Positions 1-12,399 are shown, numbered from the stretch's first letter. The stretch is DNA of 64,000 nucleotides from Balaenoptera acutorostrata (GCF_949987535.1 NC_080077.1:39698561-39762560); one strand, 5' to 3'. Notes: generated by a model not told the origin, from the sequence alone. Program-made: numbers and translations.

Positions 1-35
1 GGCCTACCTATACCACTTTATTAATTAAAGTAGTG

Positions 36-73
36 CAAAGTAATGTAGGAACCAGAATAAGAAAATAAATTAT
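36..73 (+). repeat. diverged direct repeat, copy 1
   Basis: This 38-base segment matches 1274-1311 at about 33 of 38 positions without gaps and in the same orientation. The surrounding bases match only weakly. The two may be pieces of one unidentified dispersed repeat or the remains of a local duplication. Confidence 0.5.
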
Positions 74-1273
74 ACACACACAGGAAGTCATTATCCTCAG
101 GGAATTGACATTTTAAATGGGGGAGGCGGAAAACAAACCATACAGATGTATGTGTATTATATATATATGCACTCTATGTATTCAAGGTCCTTCTAGGACT
201 TCATGTGATTATGACTCTCAAAAGCATTCTGAATGCAATATGAACTGTTAAAAAATTTTGGTTCCCATTTCAAAAAAAAAATGGAAAAATTCAGTTTAGA
301 CCAGTATTCAGTATTTAGTTTCTAACTGAAGAAAACGTCTTATATCAACTGTATAAAGAGGTTTTAGCCATCACCAATATGGAGAGACAGTTATCCTGGG
401 GTCTTGTGTTTCTGCATGTCTTATGAGCAAGGCACTAGCTATCCTTTTTTTGAGACTATCCTTTCAAGCCTGTATGCATAGCGAACAGCCTTGGAAGAGC
501 CTTGGCAGCTGGAGATAGTACCTCCATCTGAACGAAGGGTAGGTTTGCTTAGAGCTTTAGAAGATAGTATCTCTCTCTCTCTCTTTCCTGAGCAAAGGGC
601 AAGCGGGCTTATTTGGTTTCCTTCAACTCAGAGCTACTCTCCTATAACGCCACCCACTGTGTATGCAAATATAACCTGAGCCTCTTCTCTTAGGCTTGTG
701 GGAATTGGGGCTCAGGAAACCAGCCCCAAATAAGCTGATGCTCAGTGTGCTTTCTGCATCCGAGTCTTTCATCTCTAACTCAGGAGTTGTGCATCCATGA
801 AACTGTGGCCAGCTAACTTGTTAGCTTACAAACTGGGTTAAATCTCAAATCCTTCAAGGTGCTTAAAATGCAATTGCTTAATTTTGTTCTCTGAGATGGA
901 AATACTAGACTCTATCTTTAGAAAGGAGTTTATAAAATAAAATTAAACTTGTTGGTCATTGGTATGGTGTGACCTATATTTAGTGATGATATTTTCATTA
1001 TATATCAATAATAGAATTGCCTCAAATAAGGTTCATTTTAACATATCAGTATATGATCTAAATAGCTTCTGTTATGCAGTAGCATCGTTGGAGTTCGTCA
1101 GTTATATTTACAAACTATTCAGTCCTGCAATGATCCTACTTTTATTCTGTTTCCCTTGTACATTTGAAATCAAATTAAATATGTAAAGCCGTCCAAGAAT
1201 TAAACAAGGTGTTTATCCAGATGACACCAGAGCATTTGATTCTCATTCAATATTAACTCACTTTGCCAAATTA

Positions 1274-1311
1274 ATGCAAAGTGATGTAGAAACTAGAATA
1301 TGAAAATAAGT
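1274..1311 (+). repeat. diverged direct repeat, copy 2
   Basis: Partner of the segment at 36-73, about 1.24 kb away. The differences are mostly transitions, which fits old duplicates decaying independently. Confidence 0.5.
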
Positions 1312-1469
1312 TAGTTAAACAAAAAGATTAATCAAATCGTAATCAGAAAATAATTAAATCAAGGACTTCAGGTGTTTTCAAGCAACCTGAAAAGACAATT
1401 TGTTTTACTGCAGTATTTAAAAATGGATAGGGTGAGTGATTTATGCTTTAAAGCATTTTATCCCATTTG

Positions 1470-2965
1470 CTGTTCAATACAGTATACATACCAAAAGGGG
1501 CAAAAAACAAGATGTACAGTTCAATGATATATTACAAAACAAACACCTGTGTAAATACCCACCCAGGTTAAGGAACAGAACATTGCAGGTACCCAAAAAA
1601 ACCCCATCTCCTCCCCTCATAACTACTGGCCTCTCTTCCCAACAAAGAAAGCCATTTTATCTTCATTTTGAAAGTAATCACTTCCTCGTTTTTCTTTAAA
1701 AATTTACAAACTAAGGAGCGATGCACTACAAATTAGTTTTTTGTTCTTTAAGTTGAATAAAGTTCAATAAAGTTGAATAAATGTAATCATTCATATGTAA
1801 TTTTGTGATTGGCCACTTTCACTCAATATTATGTTTGTGAGATTCACCTATTCACCTATTTTTTTTTTTTTTGAAGTCAACAACTTTTATTACAGCTCAC
1901 ATATTTCATAGAAAAAGGAATGTAGCGTCAGGTCCGGTTGTATGAAAAACGGTAAAATGCAGGTTCGTCCTGGTTGCATGTAGTTAGTTCATCCATAGTC
2001 AGTGATGATGCATGGAATTTCATTTTATAAACGACATACTTATCGATTCTCCTGTTGATGGAAATTTGGGTTGTTTTGTACTTGGGGCTCATAGGACTCA
2101 TGATGTATAAACATGTTGGTACAAGTCTCTTAGTGCACATGGACATACCTAGGAATGAAATTGCTGGGTCTTGTGGGATATGCATCTTCAAATTCAGTAA
2201 ACAATGCCAAATTATTTATATCCAAATGATTGTGCCATTTCACCTTCCCCCCAGCAGTATATGAGGTTTCTCACTGTGCCACGGTTCTCGTAAGTTCTTA
2301 CTAGTGTCCATCATTTTAACTGTATTTTAATTGCAACCATGTTCTGATTTTGAACAGGGGAATTGCATGGTGACTTTCATATGCATTTCTATGATTACTA
2401 CTGAGGTGAGCTAGTTTTTATATATTTGGCCATTTGTATAACCTTTTTTGTGAAGTGTCATTTTAAGAATTTTGCCCATTTTTATAGTGGATTGTTTATT
2501 ATTGTTGGAGTTCTTTATAGATTTGGAATATGAGCCCCTTGTCAGTTACGCATATTACAACTATCTTCTTCCAATCTGTAGCTTGCCTTTTTACTCTCTT
2601 AATAGTGTCTTTTGCTTAACATAATTAAAAATTTTAATGTAATTTAAATTTTCCCCTATGAATAGTGTTTTCTGTGTCTTGTTCAAGAATATTTTAAACA
2701 GGTCACCGAGATATTTTCTCATACTACCTTCTAGAAGTTTTGCTGCTTTTGCCTTTCACATTTAGACCTGCAATCACTTGAGACTGGGTTTAGTGCATGG
2801 TGTAAGAAAGGGGTCAAGCATTGTTTTTTTCCTATATGACTATCCAGTTGGCTCAGCACCACTTACTGAGACTATTTATTGAAAAGACTATCTGTTTTTC
2901 CTGCTGGGCAGAAGGGCTACCATTGTCACAAAATAACTGTGCATATATGCATGGATTTTAACTCT
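1470..2965 (-). mobile_element. Old L1 (L1ME-like), 3' part, minus strand
   Basis: Read on the minus strand, this holds the end of L1 ORF2 and the 3' UTR. Recognisable plus-strand blocks include the stretch around 2050-2170 (bottom-strand text of the element's 3' region) and 2640-2910, the complement of the ORF2 C-terminal part. The copy is heavily diverged, has no long frame, and is interrupted near 1859-1972 by a processed transcript fragment. The subfamily is a guess from divergence. Confidence 0.75.
1859..1972 (-). pseudogene. 5'-truncated processed transcript fragment
   Basis: A T-run at 1859-1872 is the poly(A) tail of a minus-strand insert. A perfect AATAAA lies at 1886-1891 on the minus strand, about 14 bases upstream of the tail, as in a polyadenylated mRNA 3' end. 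The insert splits the L1 at 1470-2965, whose sequence resumes near 1973. It keeps several CpGs, so it is younger than its host. I could not identify the source gene, and no clear TSD was found. Confidence 0.55.
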
Positions 2966-3018
2966 ATATAAATTTTAAGCCCCACAAGACATCATTGTTT
3001 TATACAACTAATATTTCT

Positions 3019-3197
3019 CAGTGGTTCTCAAAGTGTGGGCCCCAGGCCAGTAACATTAGCATCACCTGGGAACCTGTTAGAAATGTAAATTCCCACCCCT
3101 GACATACTGAATCAGAAATCCTGGTGAGGGATCTCAAAATATCATCTGGCCAGCCTTTCAGGCGTTCATAATTTACACTAAAGCTTGACAATTGTTG
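3019..3197 (+). mobile_element. MER5A-like nonautonomous hAT transposon
   Basis: It starts CAGTGGTTCTCAAAGTGTGG and ends with a degraded inverse of the same terminus (near 3180-3197). Internal blocks such as ATCACCTGGGAAC and TACTGAATCAGAAATC match the MER5A consensus as I recall it. Length is about 179 against about 189 for the family. No transposase is encoded. Confidence 0.85.
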
Positions 3198-3903
3198 CTT
3201 TATATTTACATACATATTTATTCTTTTTGTTGTTCTTCATTCCAATATCATTTTCACAATGATCTCTATTGCGGTAGTTGATAGGCAAGATTCTTTCCTC
3301 CAAAGGTTTATCTTGTTTTTTTTTCTCTCTCTCTCTTTTTTTCATATATAAGTAGTACTACAGATAAGAGTATGGCCTTTAATAGCATTGCATAGACTAG
3401 GTGTTGCAGATGTAGTTGACAAATTCTCATTTCATCTTAGTGTTGTATTACCAGTGATATCACACCTTCACAGAAAGCAGTAATGGGAAATTGATCCAGC
3501 TATCCTCCTGATGATACAAATGCTTCCCAGAGACCCCATTTGATACAGCGAGGGTGATTGTACTGCTCTCCCTTCTTTCAGAGAAGTAAATGTACTCAGG
3601 GAGGTGATTACATTAAATCTTATTAGCCTGACAGGTTTTATTAAATTTATAACACATATTATATATAACTATTTAAATTATTATTTCATATCACAGATCT
3701 ATATTAAATTAATTGTTAGTTATTTTATTTTATTTTGCAAAGTTGCTCTCTACTTTTAAATAAGGCTTTCCTAGAAGGATTTGCCTGGATCACTTAATTC
3801 TATGTGTCAATAGTTCCGATATAGCTGTGCAGGTGAAACTAGATTAAAATTATCATTAAGGACCACCTCAAGGAAAAACACTCCATAAAAGGTTTAAGAG
3901 GGG

Positions 3904-3934
3904 TGTGTGTGTGTGGGTCTGTGTGTGTGTGTGA
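3904..3934. repeat. (TG)n microsatellite, interrupted
   Basis: Alternating TG with a short GGGTCTG interruption in the middle. Confidence 0.9.
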
Positions 3935-5049
3935 AGGTCTGAATGGATGTATATGAACCTCAGCTATTTTTAATGCAATCAGCAGCTGGGTGCTCACTCC
4001 CCGGGCAGCAGTTTATTATAAGCAACACTAACACCCCTAAAATGAGTCCCCCGAATATGAATACTAAAGAGTCTATCAGGGTGAAGATACTTCAATTAAA
4101 AAACATGTGGAAAACTACTATTTTGCTGAATTTCCTAGAGTTGTCATTTCTTAAATAAAGGCAGTGTATCCAGGCTTGTCAATGGCAGTGAACATGCCTG
4201 TGACTAAATGTCATCCTGTTGCTAGTGTCTCATCAGTAGATAAGAACAAACTCAGTTCTGCTTCATTGCTCTTATTTTGAGGCATATAATTTCAGTTATA
4301 ACATATTTTCATACCAACTGCTCAAACTTGGATCTCTTTCATTTTTGTTCTCCAAAATATTGAGAATGCTGTTATTGCATCATATCTGTTAATAATCATC
4401 TAATAGGACCTGGGTTTGTTCTAATGGAACATAATTAGCTGAACTTCATGAAAGTTTGAAGTAAATTTTATACAACAAGCACATGGAAACCATATGTATG
4501 TTTGCCCTGCCTATAGTCCCAAAGCTCAGCACACATGAAATGCTCCAAAGGCCCCAAGTGGAAGAAAAGTAAAACTTGTGGAGTTTAAAAAAATCCCTAC
4601 ATGTTCCAACTGTAGGCGAATTTTTTAAAGTGGAAATAGTGCACATAATATACAAGTGAAATATTTTAGATTTTTGAAGCCAGTTGTCTTTGACATTTGC
4701 CAGAATGTTATAAAGTGGTTTTCTAAGATTTCTTTTGCAGTCCAGTTAAATCATCCTTTGAAAGTACTTTCCTTAGATTTCCATTGGTTCAATTCCTCTC
4801 AGGCTACAGTTACAAACATTCATGTGACTTTTCCAAACTGTTTATCTTCTGGCTTACTAAGGAGGATTTATATAGTAGAAGAAAGTCTGGAAACTGTCCA
4901 GCTGGATACGTGTTGATGGATTATTAAGATGACACTCTTACTGATACAAAGAGTGCTTTAAAAAATCATCCTAGTAAGTCATGGACCGATCCTCACATGA
5001 AGTTTGAAAAAAAAAATGTTTAAAGATGGGAGTGGAGTTTCAGTTCTTT

Positions 5050-5115
5050 GCAAATTCATTTATTCTTCACTAAATATTTATTGAGAACCAATGTAGACCC
5101 TGTGCTAGGCAACTT
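5050..5115 (-). mobile_element. L2/MIR-type 3' tail fragment
   Basis: ATTTATTGAGAACCAATG followed by CTGTGCTAGGCA resembles the reverse complement of the conserved L2/MIR 3' tail. The match is short. Confidence 0.4.
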
Positions 5116-6200
5116 TCTGCTTCCTTTTTAGCTCACCACTGTAGAATATACTGTAGCTAAATTATCTGAACTATTAGAGGATTATTTTGCAAAAGCGTCA
5201 TTTTTAGGGTTATATTGCAAAGGTCATGGTTTCTAGTTTCAGATGGACACAGGTCTATAAACTCAAACAGAATCCTTTGGGATAATGACCACTATCGGGG
5301 ATACTGTGGATTTTCAAATTGGCGCCTTAACCTATAAGCATCCTTTTAGCATCTCTTTAGGAGCAGCTAAATTTTTCTCAACCACCCAAAACAGGTTTTC
5401 TCAAGCTATTTTAGATATTGTCCCATGAACCAATAAATAAGATAGAACTTTGGGTGTTGTGCAATCCCTGGAAAGCTTGCTTATCTAGTATACTTCCACT
5501 CAAATAAGTATATTATAAAAGAGGAGTGAGTTATAAGAATACAACCTGGGATCCTTACAAAGTGTGTCTGTTGGCTCCCTGTAATTAAGAGCGATTGGTC
5601 TTGGCTTCATCAATTGAAGTGAAGTTTAGTTAGTTTCTGTATCTGAATAATTAGATGTCTTTGATAGTACTTTTGATGACAGTTTTCTCTTTAGTGATGT
5701 CAGCAGCTACCTTACTTTCTCTGCCTCTGGTTGACCCAACTTCTCACAGCTGAATCCAGTGTTAGCTGCTTCTGAAGAGTCTGGTCCTTCTCAGCCTCCC
5801 AGGTCAATCAAAACAAAAGTAAAGTGTCAACCAGAGTTTCCAAATTCAAATGGCATTAGGGACCCAGCAGCTGGTATCTTAAACTGTGAAGCAGCCTGTG
5901 TAAGGCCACAGGGAGTGTTGGTAGCTGCAGCAAATTTTGAAAGCATACTCAACATTCAGACCTTCTGGTTTGTTTCCACACTATGCAAGCCACCAGAACA
6001 TCTGCTGGGCTGCCAGTTTGCATCCCTTGACATAAGCTAATATTTTCTGCCTAAGCTATTCCTCTATCATGCTTCAAACCTGAGATTTTGTGGACCATTC
6101 ACTGCAACTCCCAGACCCTCAAGTTGTGCTGCCCCACTGACCTCCCCTGCCCTTCAGCTTTAGCAGTCAAACTCCCTGGGACATGGTGTACCAGAAGCTC

Positions 6201-6640
6201 ACTCCCATACATTCCCTAAGTCACAGCACCTCAGAACTCCCTCATATTTGACCCGCAGGTGGACCCAGTCCGTGAGATTGAACTGCAAAGCATGCCCCGG
6301 ACACTTCCACGCTGACCACCATCTGTTATTCTGCTTTGCTGGTTCCGGTTGCTGTCCTTGTGGCTAGAACATGGCCTTGTATCTGAAGCCAAGCATCAGT
6401 CCTCAATCAAAAACTTCTCCGGAAGTTGACCAGGAACTCTCTGACTTCTGAACGTTCTCCCACCAGTCTAAGCACTGGGGGCTGCAACCCTTGACTTCCT
6501 GGACATGCAGCCAGGCGCCAGGACCTGAGGGCACGTCTCTCCTCCAACACCGTGTGGCAAAGATATAGGTCCTTCCGGAGAAGCAGCCGGAGCCCAGCAG
6601 CATCTCAGACAGCAGATTTTCTGACTCCATCTTTCTTCTT
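6201..6640. other. GC- and CpG-richer patch, unidentified
   Basis: Roughly a dozen CpGs in 440 bases, within a region otherwise nearly free of CpG. No family or gene recognised. Frames crossing it are short and carry no known domain. It could be a younger LTR-type insertion or a constrained noncoding element. Confidence 0.3.
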
Positions 6641-7511
6641 TATCCAGCCAACATTGTTCCTGAGTCTACCAAAATTACAATTCAAGGCAAAATATACCCT
6701 GAATAGGCCAGAATAGGCCTTCTGTTTTCCACTCACTGGATTATGCAAGTTTCCCCTCATATTTCAAGAAACCGATGGGGAGCTTGGCATTGGCCACCAG
6801 ATGGAAAGCCATCTGTGATACACAGGCCAAGGTGTGCTGCCCTGTAAAGCTGGGATTTGGCCCAGTCAACCTGCTAGCTGCCCATTTGCATACTACTTGG
6901 TTGCAAAGGTTAAAAGACATACTTACTATAAATACTTCCCCACACCTCAGCCGCTTTGCTGCATGTGCCTGTCGAGTTACTATGGAAAAAGATTTGAACA
7001 ACTCTCACAATGAGGCAAAACATAAGAAAATAACATCATAATGAGAAAAAAAACTGTTAGCAATTTTCTCCAATTAGAATTTTCAAATTGTCTATTGCTA
7101 GAACACTAATCACTGAAAATAATATCCTACTTCTATCTTCTGATCCCGTAACCCTCCAGAAGCTACAAGACAGGACTCTAAAGACAGTTGCAAGTTTTCT
7201 GGGATCCAAGTTACAAAGGAATATTAAAATAGTTTGATGTATATTCATTGTGGAGCAAAAGAAATAAAACACTGGTGTCATGATTTCAAAATTAAACAAT
7301 AAGTGACTTCATATGGCTGTAAGAATTCCTAATATATAAAACAACTGAGGGAAAAAACGTATGGCTCAAATCTTCAAGATATCCTCTGTTTCAAATGAAT
7401 AGATTTACTCACCATCCCCCATAATCATTTTATACTTTCTTCCATTGCCATCCATTATTTCTTGCTCAGAGCTTCAGAGTGGAGTTCAAGTCAAAGACGT
7501 GGTCTGGCTTG

Positions 7512-7525
7512 CCAGCAGAGGGAGC
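7512..7525 (+). promoter_or_regulatory. Candidate CTCF site, forward
   Basis: CCAGCAGAGGGAGC matches 13 of 14 positions of the CTCF core CCASYAGRKGGCRS, with the miss at position 12. Not inside a recognised repeat. A motif match alone does not show binding. Confidence 0.35.
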
Positions 7526-7644
7526 TACAAACTCTCTAGAGCTTGACTAACATCCAGGGACCAAAAGCACAGTGGTCACGTGGGGTGTGGGCTATCTAAA
7601 GCCAGTTGAAAGTAGGGTTGCCTGATTTAGAAAAGAACAAAACA

Positions 7645-7957
7645 GGGCTTCCCTGGTGGCGCAGTGGTTGAGAGTCTGCCTGCTAATGCAGGGGACACGG
7701 GTTCAAGCCCTGGTCTGGGAGGATCCCACATGCCGTGGAGCGGCTGGGCCCGTGAGCCACAACTACTGAGCCTGCGCGTCTGGAGCCTGTGCCCCGCAAC
7801 AAGAGAGACCGCGACAGTGAGAGGCCCGCGCACCGCGATGAAGAGTGGCCCCCGCTCGCCGCAACTAGAGAAAGCCCTCGCACAGAAATGAAGACCCAAC
7901 ACAGCCAAAAAAAAAAAAAAAATTAATTAATTAATTAATTTAAAAAAAAAAAAGAAA
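7645..7957 (+). mobile_element. CHR-type SINE (tRNA-derived)
   Basis: Full-length SINE with a tRNA-like head, including a pol III B box around GGTTCAAGCCC, a non-tRNA body and an A-rich (TTAA)n tail. An exact 15-base TSD, AGAAAAGAACAAAAC, flanks it at 7629-7643 and 7958-7972. Close to the other recent copies in the window. It encodes no protein; frames across it are chance. Confidence 0.95.
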
Positions 7958-7972
7958 AGAAAAGAACAAAAC

Positions 7973-10049
7973 ACTCAGATATAAATTTGATTTTCAGATA
8001 AGTAACAAAAAAAATTTTTAGCATAAATATGTCCCATGAAATAATTGATATATATTTATACTAAAAAAAATTAAATCCAAATCTAACCAGATAGACTATA
8101 TTTTATCTGGTAGGCTTAGTTGAAAAGTCTGTTGCCTACAGAGGGGAAGAAAGAAACTTTAACAGTAAAAGACAGTGCCTATTGTATCAATACCAGAAAT
8201 GGAAGCAGGGAAGAAATAAGGGAAGGAGCTGGTGTGTAAGAACCAGGCTCATACTGATGGCACTGCACCCGTCAGGTCAGGTGATCCAATGTCTGCAGGA
8301 GAGTGGGCTGCAGGACTGTGGGGTAGCTGTGTGGGTAATAGGAGCAGTGGATTCAAGAGGCATTTTCCACTGGAATTCACTATGCATGTCTGCAGGCTGG
8401 GAAGCCCGTCGTTTGATTTATCTGGTCTATTTTATGTGATTGCCTTGACTCTTGTAGGGAAGGCAGAGGCTCTAGGACATTGCTCTGTCTCATGCAAGGG
8501 AATCGAGAGGTTGGAGAATTAGAAGTTCAGAGAAACTCAGTGGATGTTTGAGTTAAATGTGCTTTTGAGTATAATCCCAGCCTTTGAAGTGTGCTGTGGT
8601 TTAAAGGACCTGGAAACAGCAGGCACAACTGTGTCCACTTGCATCCACAGGAGATGTTTGGGCTTCCTGAAGAAACGGATTAAATCTTATTTGTATTGAC
8701 TTCCCCACCCCTGATACAATCATGTCTCAAAGGAGCTGCCATGGATGTTTATGTTGATTTGATGTTTTGTGATTATGAGACTGAAAATTATTTTTCTCCA
8801 AAGACAGGAAATGGGACTTTCAGAGCTTCAAGAACTGTATATTTGTTTCAAAAACAATCAATGAATCAAAAGAGGAGGAAAAGTAATCTGGTAAAAACAA
8901 TTGCATCTCTTTATTAATATAAAGCTGAAATATTTCACTTTGAACACTAAAAACTATTGAAGCTAAATCTTTGCAAGACCAAATACTCCTGTCCTATAGG
9001 AAATGGTTAGCTATACTCTGGTGACAGAGTGATTTTAATGTGACCAGAATTTAAGTCATTGGATGCGTAAGGAGAGTACCATGTAGAGGAGCAATGAACT
9101 TTATTACCATCTGGTGATGTGCTTTTGGAATCACGTCCCATCCTGTCCCCTTCTCATCTCACACCACTACCCAGTGCCTTGACTTGTACAGAGACTCACC
9201 TGTATAAACAGCACTGCCTTTCCACCAAGTGAACTGCAGCATTCCCAAGGAAGACTGGTGTTTCAGCCTACGACGCTTAACCCCGGAAAAAATCATTTTG
9301 AGCATAAAATACCATATTAGACACCATGAGAATAAGGAAATGGCATGAAATTAGGAACATCAGTCAAAGCAAGAGCTTTAGTTTAGCTCATAAGCTTTAT
9401 CTTTTACGATAATGCTCAGACTGTCTGGTTTACATGAAAAATTACTTAGCTTGTATGCCTTAAACCACCTTCTAAAATTCACTTTACTGTTTGTATAAAA
9501 GTATATTTTAAACTTTCTCAAACTTGAGAATTTCTCATAGTGTCAAATAATAGATCAACATTATACTAATCCCTATTAGCTGTCATTTTCCGTGAAAATG
9601 ACACAATGAGAATGTATTCTTAGTTTATCTCCTGCAGAGGAGTCACCAAACTCATGACATTGGTAACTGTTCAGGTGAAGGCAGGGAGGTAAAATCAAAG
9701 AGGGGCATCATGGGGCTTTAAGTAATTTGGCACTATTTTATTTTTTAGTATATCAGTGGATATAAGGGTTACCTCATAATGTGCTTTCTATTTCTATGTC
9801 TTAAATGTTTCACAATAAGCTTTTAAGAAAGAAGAAATCAGAGTTGCTTCAATCATACGCATACTTTGGTGACTCGTCTGTACAGGTCAAGGTATGTGAT
9901 GCACATTTGTTTAGTATGATTTTTGCTTTTAGGCACATAATCACCCATCTTCTCGATGTTTCCATATTCATCCAACTACAAATCAAAGAAAAATATTTTG
10001 ATGAGCTATCAAAATGGCTTTATATTTTTTTTAAATGTTATTGTTTATG
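7973..10049. other. Unassigned DNA, no gene recognised
   Basis: No domain, repeat terminus or long frame stands out. The part near 9710-9830 faintly resembles an L1 3' UTR, but I would not call it. Confidence 0.45.
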
Positions 10050-10385
10050 GGGTTCTTCAACCTTATAAACCTCTGACTACCACCCTATCTCCTCTCCTTT
10101 AAACTTGTTGAAAAGGCTGTTTAAAATCACCATCTCCTCTTAATCATCCTCCATTCACCCTCAACCTTGCCCTCTGACTTGCTCCATTAAAGTTGTACTC
10201 ACCATGCATTAGTGGTTGTCACGAATAAATTCTTGCTAAATATTACTTAATCTCTGTAACATTTGCACTGTTAATATCCCCACGTTTCTTGACATATTCT
10301 CCAGACATCTTTGGGCTTCTGTGATCTGATATTTATTTGGCTTCTCTCTTCTGAGTCCTGCTTCCACCGCTTATTAGCCGTTTCC
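10050..10385 (+). mobile_element. L2 LINE fragment, ORF2 region
   Basis: Pyrimidine-rich text such as CCCTATCTCCTCTCCTTTAAAC matches the L2 reverse transcriptase coding region as I recall it, read forward. Frames are destroyed. It is probably the 5' part of the same L2 that continues at 10920. Confidence 0.6.
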
Positions 10386-10474
10386 CTTGACAATTTTACT
10401 CTAAGCCTATTTTTACCTGTAAGCCTAATTTTCTTCACTGTAAAGATTACTCATTGTAACATTACTTGGACTGC

Positions 10475-10690
10475 TTATTGTATCCATACAATGAAATACC
10501 GGCAACTGTTTTAAAATATAAAGTAAACCAGTTGTGATCATCTGGAAAAATTAAGTTGCACAAAAGTAACACAATCTTAAAAAAAAAAAAAAAGAATTAT
10601 CAATCACAACATAAATATGCAGAGAGAAGGAAGAATTAGAGGGATATGCACTAAACTTTACTGAAAGTTATTTTGCAGAATGGATTATAT
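10475..10690 (+). mobile_element. L1 3' UTR-like insertion within L2
   Basis: CAATGAAATACCGGCAACTG and the A-rich text after it resemble an old L1 3' UTR read forward. It separates two L2 pieces. Subfamily not assigned. Confidence 0.4.
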
Positions 10691-10819
10691 AATACAGTTA
10701 CCTTCTAATTATGTATTTATATCATTGTGAATTTTGTAAAAGCATATATTATTTTGATAGTTGTAAAATGTGAAAGACAAGGTGAGAAATAGGGATGTAA
10801 TATACTTCATTTTATTGTT

Positions 10820-10905
10820 GGATTAATTAAATGATACAGCACTTGGCACGGTCTATGGTATACGGTAAGCCCACAACAAATGTTAACCATTATTATTATT
10901 ATTAT
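10820..10905 (+). mobile_element. MIR 3' end
   Basis: TTAATTAAATGATACAGCACTT then GCCCACAACAAATGTTAACC and an (ATT)n run matches the MIR 3' half. Confidence 0.6.
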
Positions 10906-10919
10906 CTCTCTGCACCTTT

Positions 10920-11303
10920 GTAGTTTCATTATTCTTTTCCCAATCCTAAAACATTTCTGTTCCTCAGGGTTGCATTTTCAGCTCTTTCCTATTACTCTAC
11001 ACACTTCCCCTGCCATTCTATGCCAATGACTCATACCTCTCTATCCAAATTTCCCTGAGGAGCTCCAGACCCACTTACCACAGTCTTGAGCTTATTTCTA
11101 CTTGTAGATCCTTCAGCCTAAAAATGCAACATGCATAAAACGGTAGTCTTCATGTTGACCTTCCATAAGTACTCTGCCTCTGGGTTCCCTATTTCAGTGA
11201 CTGGTAACCCCGTCAAGCCATTGTGTAAGCCAAACCTGAAGGTCAACCACTGTTCTGCCATCATCCTTCACTACCAATCCCTTGGTTCAGTCAATTCATC
11301 CCC
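10920..11303 (+). mobile_element. L2 LINE fragment, ORF2 region, left of a SINE
   Basis: Text such as TACTCTACACACTTCCCCTG and GAGCTCCAGACCCACTTACC matches L2 coding sequence read forward. It continues past the SINE at 11313-11657. Confidence 0.65.
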
Positions 11304-11312
11304 TGTATCTCT

Positions 11313-11657
11313 CTTTTTTTTTAAATTTAATTATTTATTTATTTTATTTTTGGCTGCGTTGGGTCTTCGTTGATGCATGCGGGCTTTCTCTAGCTGCGGC
11401 GAGCAGGGGCTACTCTTCGTTGTGGTGCACGGGCTTCTCATTGCGGTGGCTTCTCTTGTTGTGGAGCACAGGCTCTAGGCACATGGGCTTCAGTAGTTGT
11501 CACTCGCGGGCTCTAGAGCGCAGGCTCAGTAGTTGTGGTGCACCAGCTTAGTTGCTCCACGGCATGTGGGATCTTCCCGGACCAGGGATAGAACCCATGT
11601 GCCCTGCATTGGCAGTCGGATTCTTAACCACTTTGCCACCAGGGAATCCCCCCCCCC
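11313..11657 (-). mobile_element. CHR-type SINE, long older form, minus strand
   Basis: Read on the minus strand it begins at the C-run near 11650, with GGGATTCCCTGGTGGCAAAG, and ends in the T-rich stretch near 11313-11345. It is longer and more diverged than the young copies, with extra repeats of the CTACTGAGCC type. A short flanking match, TATCTCT, at 11305 and 11660 marks the probable TSD. It interrupts an L2. Confidence 0.85.
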
Positions 11658-11765
11658 ATATCTCTTTAGTAGCTCCAGGGACCGTCCACTTCCTTCCAAT
11701 GCCATTGCCGTTCCCTTGGTTACATCGCATATGTAACCACCTCATGTTAGTCTCATTGCCCCAGC
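11658..11765 (+). mobile_element. L2 fragment, right of the SINE
   Basis: Continuation of the 10920-11303 piece, with ATCTCTTTAGTAGCTCCAGG and the text after it in the L2 order. Confidence 0.5.
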
Positions 11766-11994
11766 TTTATACCAATTTATTTATTCAACAAGCATTTACT
11801 GAGCAGAGGTTATAGCCAGCGAGGAAAACGATAAGAAAATTTGCAGTCATGACTTCTGTTTCCAACAATGTCAGCTTTATTATTCTTATTTCATATAATA
11901 TCACACACATATTATTCACATTTGATTTTTTTTTAAGAATACAAGCATTTTCATGCAATCGTATTATGGATGCCAATGATATGACAGTGATAGT

Positions 11995-12350
11995 ATGCTT
12001 GGTCTTGAAGACACAGAGTAGATGAAAACCAGCTTAGAGTAGGACTGTGTGATTTCAGGAAAGGCTTCCTGGAAGAAGTAACATTTAGGCTGAAATCTAA
12101 ATTATGAGTAGGTGCTTCCTGGACAAAGAAGAAGAGGAGAAGCGTCCCAGGTAAGAAGCCACATTGTAACATACTGACATACTGAGAATTTTCAATGTCG
12201 CAGAAGCCAGACTTCTTAGCATGAGTCATTCTGTTCCAGTGCAGCCGAAATTTGGCACCAAGGTAGAAGAAACAGAAGCAAATCCCTGTAAACTGTGTAA
12301 GGAGATTAGACTCTGTCCTAAGGAAATGGAAGCCATCACACAATTGAAAG
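11995..12350 (+). mobile_element. Ancient dispersed repeat, family uncertain
   Basis: AGGAAAGGCTTCCTGGAAGA, ACATTTAGGCTGAA and CCTAAGGAAATGGAAGCCAT follow, in order, an old mammalian dispersed repeat I have seen but cannot name. The minus-strand frame of 136 codons over this stretch shows no domain and is probably accidental. Confidence 0.35.
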
Positions 12351-12399
12351 CAGGATGTCACATAGCAAGATGACTGCCTTAACCACAGGGGTGCCAGTC

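Larger units (their letters stand above)
1..1469. other. AT-rich intergenic DNA, no gene recognised
   Basis: No open frame here looks like a known protein. Only a diverged direct repeat (36-73 and 1274-1311) and a short AT run near 160-175 stand out. The rest may be old repeat decayed past recognition by eye. Confidence 0.5.
3198..7628. other. Mostly unassigned DNA without a recognised gene
   Basis: About 4.4 kb with no protein I recognise and no long plausible frame. It contains a short TG repeat, a weak L2-like tail, a GC-richer patch and a candidate CTCF site, all listed separately. Confidence 0.45.

Noticed and set aside
7645..7700. Idea that the tRNA-like SINE heads are tRNA genes
   Set aside because: They have A and B boxes but are followed by the SINE body and A tail, lie between TSDs and occur in many copies. 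These are SINEs.
11951..12361. Minus-strand frame of 136 codons
   Set aside because: No domain, no signal of coding composition, and it lies over an ancient dispersed repeat.
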